Assembly (NCBI GenBank): GCA_012839295.1
Contig: DUNO01000023.1
Location: 1 to 64,000 of the forward strand
Reading direction: 5' to 3'
DNA: 64,000 bases
Source of the DNA: Clostridiales bacterium
GTDB taxonomy: Bacteria > Bacillota > Clostridia > Lachnospirales > Lachnospiraceae
Part shown: positions 61,668-64,000 of the stretch, piece by piece
How the letters are laid out: every line of letters begins with the position of its first letter
How positions within the stretch are numbered: position 1 is the first letter of the stretch
Notes under the pieces: model-generated
What the model saw: the letters and a program-made list of their open reading frames with translations, nothing else
Databases searched by the model: none
Told to the model about the DNA's origin: nothing
Made by a program: the position numbers and the translations under genes

Positions 61668-62744
61668 TTGATCGAGGTAAAAAATCTGACAAAGCGTTAT
61701 GGAAACCATACGGCAGTTGACAATCTGTCCTTTACGGTGGAAAAAGGCCAGGTGCTGGGTTTCCTGGGACCAAACGGCGCGGGAAAAACGACGACCATGA
61801 ATATTATTACAGGGTATATTTCCGCAACGGAAGGGTCGGTAACGGTTAATGGAGTGGACGTATTTGATGCGCCGGAAGAGGTAAAAAAGATGATAGGATA
61901 CCTTCCGGAATTTCCGCCGCTATATCCTGAGATGACGGTGAGGGAATATCTGAATTTTGCCGCTGACCTAAAAAAGGTTCCTAAAAGTGAGAGGAAGGAA
62001 ATGGTTGAAAGGGTCATGGATTCAACCATGATTACACCAATGGCAGACCGGCTGATCAAGCATTTATCGAAGGGCTATAAGCAGAGGGTCGGGCTGGCGC
62101 AGGCTATTTTGGGGTATCCGGAGCTGATTATCCTGGATGAGCCGACAGTAGGCCTTGATCCAAAGCAGATTATTGAGATCAGGGAATTGATCAAAGAGCT
62201 AAGTAAAAACCATACAGTTATCCTTAGTTCACATATCATGCAGGAGGTAAGTGCCGTATGTGACCTGGTGATGATTATCGATAAAGGAAGGCTGATCCTT
62301 CAGGACAAACCAGAAAATCTGAGTGCACAGCTGGGTTCTACCGGGGGCTTAAAGCTTTCCGTAAAAGGAAGCCGGGACGCTGTTCTTGCGGCCTTAAAAA
62401 ATATTAGCAGGGTAACTCAAATCGAAGAGAGGGAGGCAGTTAGTGACGGAGTAGTGGAATTAACGCTGCATTGCCCGGAAAAGGATGATATCAGGGAAGA
62501 AGTATTCTATGCAATGTGTGATGCAAGGATACCGGTCCTGGAGATGCAGTCCGTCCGCATGAGCCTGGAGGATATATTCCTTAAGGTAACAGGCCAGTCG
62601 GATATGGAGGCTTCACAGTCGGATATAGAGGCTTCACTGCCCCAGGAGGATGGGGCAACAGATGCCATGACGACCCAGGCTGTCGGTGAAAGTACAGCTA
62701 ATACAGAGGATCAGGAGGTAGATTCAGATGCTGGCGATTTATAA
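61668..62744 (+). CDS. ABC transporter ATP-binding protein (gliding/GldA-like or bacitracin-type)
   Basis: The domain begins IEVKNLTKRYGNHTAVDNLS and has Walker A GPNGAGKTT, the phrase IGYLPEFPPLYPEMTVREYL, a signature HLSKGYKQRVGLAQA, Walker B LIILDEPTVGLDP and LSSHIMQEV. TTG 61668 is chosen because AAAGGAGG lies eight bases upstream; a longer frame opens at 61533 without a site. 358 residues. The C-terminal tail is acidic and contains a 21-nt tandem repeat. It overlaps the permease start by 17 bases. Confidence 0.9.
   Translation: MIEVKNLTKRYGNHTAVDNLSFTVEKGQVLGFLGPNGAGKTTTMNIITGYISATEGSVTVNGVDVFDAPEEVKKMIGYLPEFPPLYPEMTVREYLNFAADLKKVPKSERKEMVERVMDSTMITPMADRLIKHLSKGYKQRVGLAQAILGYPELIILDEPTVGLDPKQIIEIRELIKELSKNHTVILSSHIMQEVSAVCDLVMIIDKGRLILQDKPENLSAQLGSTGGLKLSVKGSRDAVLAALKNISRVTQIEEREAVSDGVVELTLHCPEKDDIREEVFYAMCDARIPVLEMQSVRMSLEDIFLKVTGQSDMEASQSDIEASLPQEDGATDAMTTQAVGESTANTEDQEVDSDAGDL
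62595..62636 (+). repeat. 21-nt tandem duplication near the ATPase C-terminus
   Basis: CAGTCGGATATGGAGGCTTC and the next base (62595-62615) are repeated at 62616-62636 with a single change, giving QSDMEAS-QSDIEAS. Near identity means recent origin. Confidence 0.9.
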
Positions 62745-63591
62745 GAAGGAGCTGCGCTCTTATTTTAATTCAATGATTGGATATGTGTTCATGGCATTTT
62801 TCCTGCTTATCATAGGTGTATATTTCTTCGTGCAGAATCTGTTTTACGGATATGCTAATTTTGAATACACCCTGTCTTCCATAACTTTTATTTTTGTAAT
62901 TCTTGCCCCGCTGCTGACCATGAGGCTGATGGCAGAAGAGAACAAGCAAAAGACGGATCAATTGCTGCTTACCTCACCGGTAACGGCAACCTCCATCGTA
63001 GTAGGAAAGCTGCTGGCGGTATTCTCCCTTTATGGGTTTATTATGCTGATAACCTGTTTCTATCCGCTAATCCTGTCCCTGTATGGAACAGTTACCTTTG
63101 CGACCGCTTACTCCAGTATCCTGGCCTTTACACTTATGGGCGGGGCTTACCTTGCCATCGGCTTATTTATCTCATCGCTGACGGATAGCCAGATTGTGGC
63201 GGCTGTAATATCCTTCGTTGTATTTTTGCTCACCATATTAATGGATGGGATTGCCGGGGTATTGCCGACGGACAATAAGTCGGCGGTTATAATTTTTACC
63301 GCGTTTTTATTAATTCTTTGCATTATTTTATACCGGATGATGCATAACCTGACAATTGCAGCCGGTATAGGTGTAATTGGAGAGGCGGCCCTGGTCGCTG
63401 CCTATCTGTTAAAGCCGACCTTTTTTGATGGTTCTGTTGCCAATGTACTGGGCTGGTTATCAATCGTGAAGCGTTTTGATAACTTCTATTATGGGATTTT
63501 TGATGTTGCCGGACTGGTTTATTATGTATCGATTGCAGGCTTGTTTACATTCCTGACGGTCCAGGTCATCAAAAAGAAGAGATGGAGCTAG
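62728..63591 (+). CDS. ABC-2 type permease (GldF-like)
   Basis: The 287-residue protein has six hydrophobic helices and the family start AIYKKELRSYFNSMIGYVFM with TMRLMAEENKQKTDQLLLTSPV, typical of the permease partner of GldA/GldG-like systems that are widespread outside gliding bacteria. Overlaps the ATPase gene. Function in Firmicutes is unclear; export of a surface component is a guess. Confidence 0.85.
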   Translation: MLAIYKKELRSYFNSMIGYVFMAFFLLIIGVYFFVQNLFYGYANFEYTLSSITFIFVILAPLLTMRLMAEENKQKTDQLLLTSPVTATSIVVGKLLAVFSLYGFIMLITCFYPLILSLYGTVTFATAYSSILAFTLMGGAYLAIGLFISSLTDSQIVAAVISFVVFLLTILMDGIAGVLPTDNKSAVIIFTAFLLILCIILYRMMHNLTIAAGIGVIGEAALVAAYLLKPTFFDGSVANVLGWLSIVKRFDNFYYGIFDVAGLVYYVSIAGLFTFLTVQVIKKKRWS

Positions 63592-63626
63592 GGTGTTGAC
63601 ACGCCCTTGGAAAGGAGAGCAAGACA

Positions 63627-64000
63627 TTGAAAAAGTTAAATGATGAAAAGAAGAAGATAGATCTGGCCGGGAGCCTAAAGGCATCCTTTTCCGGAAGGAA
63701 GTTCCGCAGCGGAGCATATGCGACAGTCCTTTCTGTTATTGTGGTTGTAATTGTATTGGTGGTAAATCTTATTGTAACAAAAATGAATATCCAATTTGAT
63801 TTCAGCAAGAACGGCATGTACTCGCTATCTGATGAGACAAAGCAGTATGTGGCAGGCTTAAAGGATGATATTACAATTTATTATGTGGTCCAGTCGGGAA
63901 ATGAAACAGAAATATTTGAAAGAATTGCTAAGAAATATGATGATATTTCCGATAAAATCAAGCTGGAATATAAGGATCCCCTACTATATCCTAATTTTGC
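63627..64000 (+). CDS. GldG-like ABC auxiliary protein, cut by the window end
   Basis: Starts TTG 63627 behind AAAGGAG and runs off the window. The visible 124 codons have a cytoplasmic start, one membrane helix (about 33-53, VLSVIVVVIVLVVNLIV) and the GldG-like phrase FDFSKNGMYSLSDETKQYV followed by DDITIYYVVQSGNE. It completes the ATPase-permease-GldG operon. Confidence 0.85.
   Translation, partial: MKKLNDEKKKIDLAGSLKASFSGRKFRSGAYATVLSVIVVVIVLVVNLIVTKMNIQFDFSKNGMYSLSDETKQYVAGLKDDITIYYVVQSGNETEIFERIAKKYDDISDKIKLEYKDPLLYPNF

Overview
The window looks like chromosomal DNA of a low-to-moderate GC Firmicute, most likely a Lachnospiraceae relative (Clostridium cluster XIVa, for example the Anaerocolumna/Lachnoclostridium neighbourhood). 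This assignment is inferred from gene content: the order dgt-dnaG-sigA-trmK, a FeoB-associated Cys-rich peptide, an LCP protein beside a polyprenyl sugar transferase, QueH-type queuosine synthesis, an ECF S component, a lysine-riboswitch dap pair and a ZTP-riboswitch pyruvate formate-lyase. Promoters are classic sigma-A sites; many have exactly 17-bp spacers. No tRNA, rRNA or CRISPR array was seen.

Layout. 1-7.2 kb: cell-surface polymer genes (LCP transferase, sugar-phosphate transferase) divergent from an HtrA protease, then ClpX and a small zinc-ribbon protein. 7.3-12.3 kb: a complete branched-chain amino-acid ABC importer (livJ, livHMGF). 12.3-16.7 kb: a cytidylate-kinase-like protein, two aminotransferases, a single-domain response regulator and queH. 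16.8-19.8 kb: a Fur-box-controlled feoA-feoB-peptide operon followed by a complex structured RNA candidate. 19.9-28.5 kb: dgt, dnaG, sigA, trmK, a uridine-kinase-like protein, a frameshifted pfkB kinase and rnpB on the opposite strand. 28.6-33.3 kb: an orphan OmpR-type regulator, an amber-interrupted Rpn gene, an IS256-family element with a perfect 8-bp target duplication, and an AP2-domain protein. 33.8-39.6 kb: a SleB-type hydrolase, thrC and a large, strongly promoted surface protein.

39.6-43.5 kb is a graveyard of mobile DNA: a group II intron remnant, an ISL3 element whose transposase has an in-frame TAG, IS66 relics, and pieces of a second ISL3 copy. 43.5-47.2 kb holds an O-antigen-ligase-like protein, a pRiA4b ORF-3-like protein and a decayed HipA-like module. 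47.2-56 kb: pflB under a ZTP riboswitch, an ECF S component, a zinc ABC importer (znuACB), an AI-2E family membrane protein and an HTH-Panacea protein. 56-64 kb: typA, a two-OB-fold SSB, dapB and dapA with a lysine riboswitch, and an ABC export/gliding-type operon (ATPase, permease, GldG-like protein cut by the window end).

The main unexplained structure is not a gene cluster. (i) Short tandem duplications (14-36 nt) recur at gene ends, often carrying the stop codon with them (htrA, dnaG, trmK, rbsK, the surface protein; in-frame in feoA and the ABC ATPase). (ii) Long nested imperfect hairpins of 85-130 nt lie in several gaps (downstream of sigA, of the HTH-Panacea gene, between dapA and dapB, and near the orphan regulator). 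(iii) A multi-stem RNA with two mutually exclusive folds follows the feo operon. (iv) A 57-nt sequence occurs both upstream of queH and upstream of ssb, 42 kb apart.
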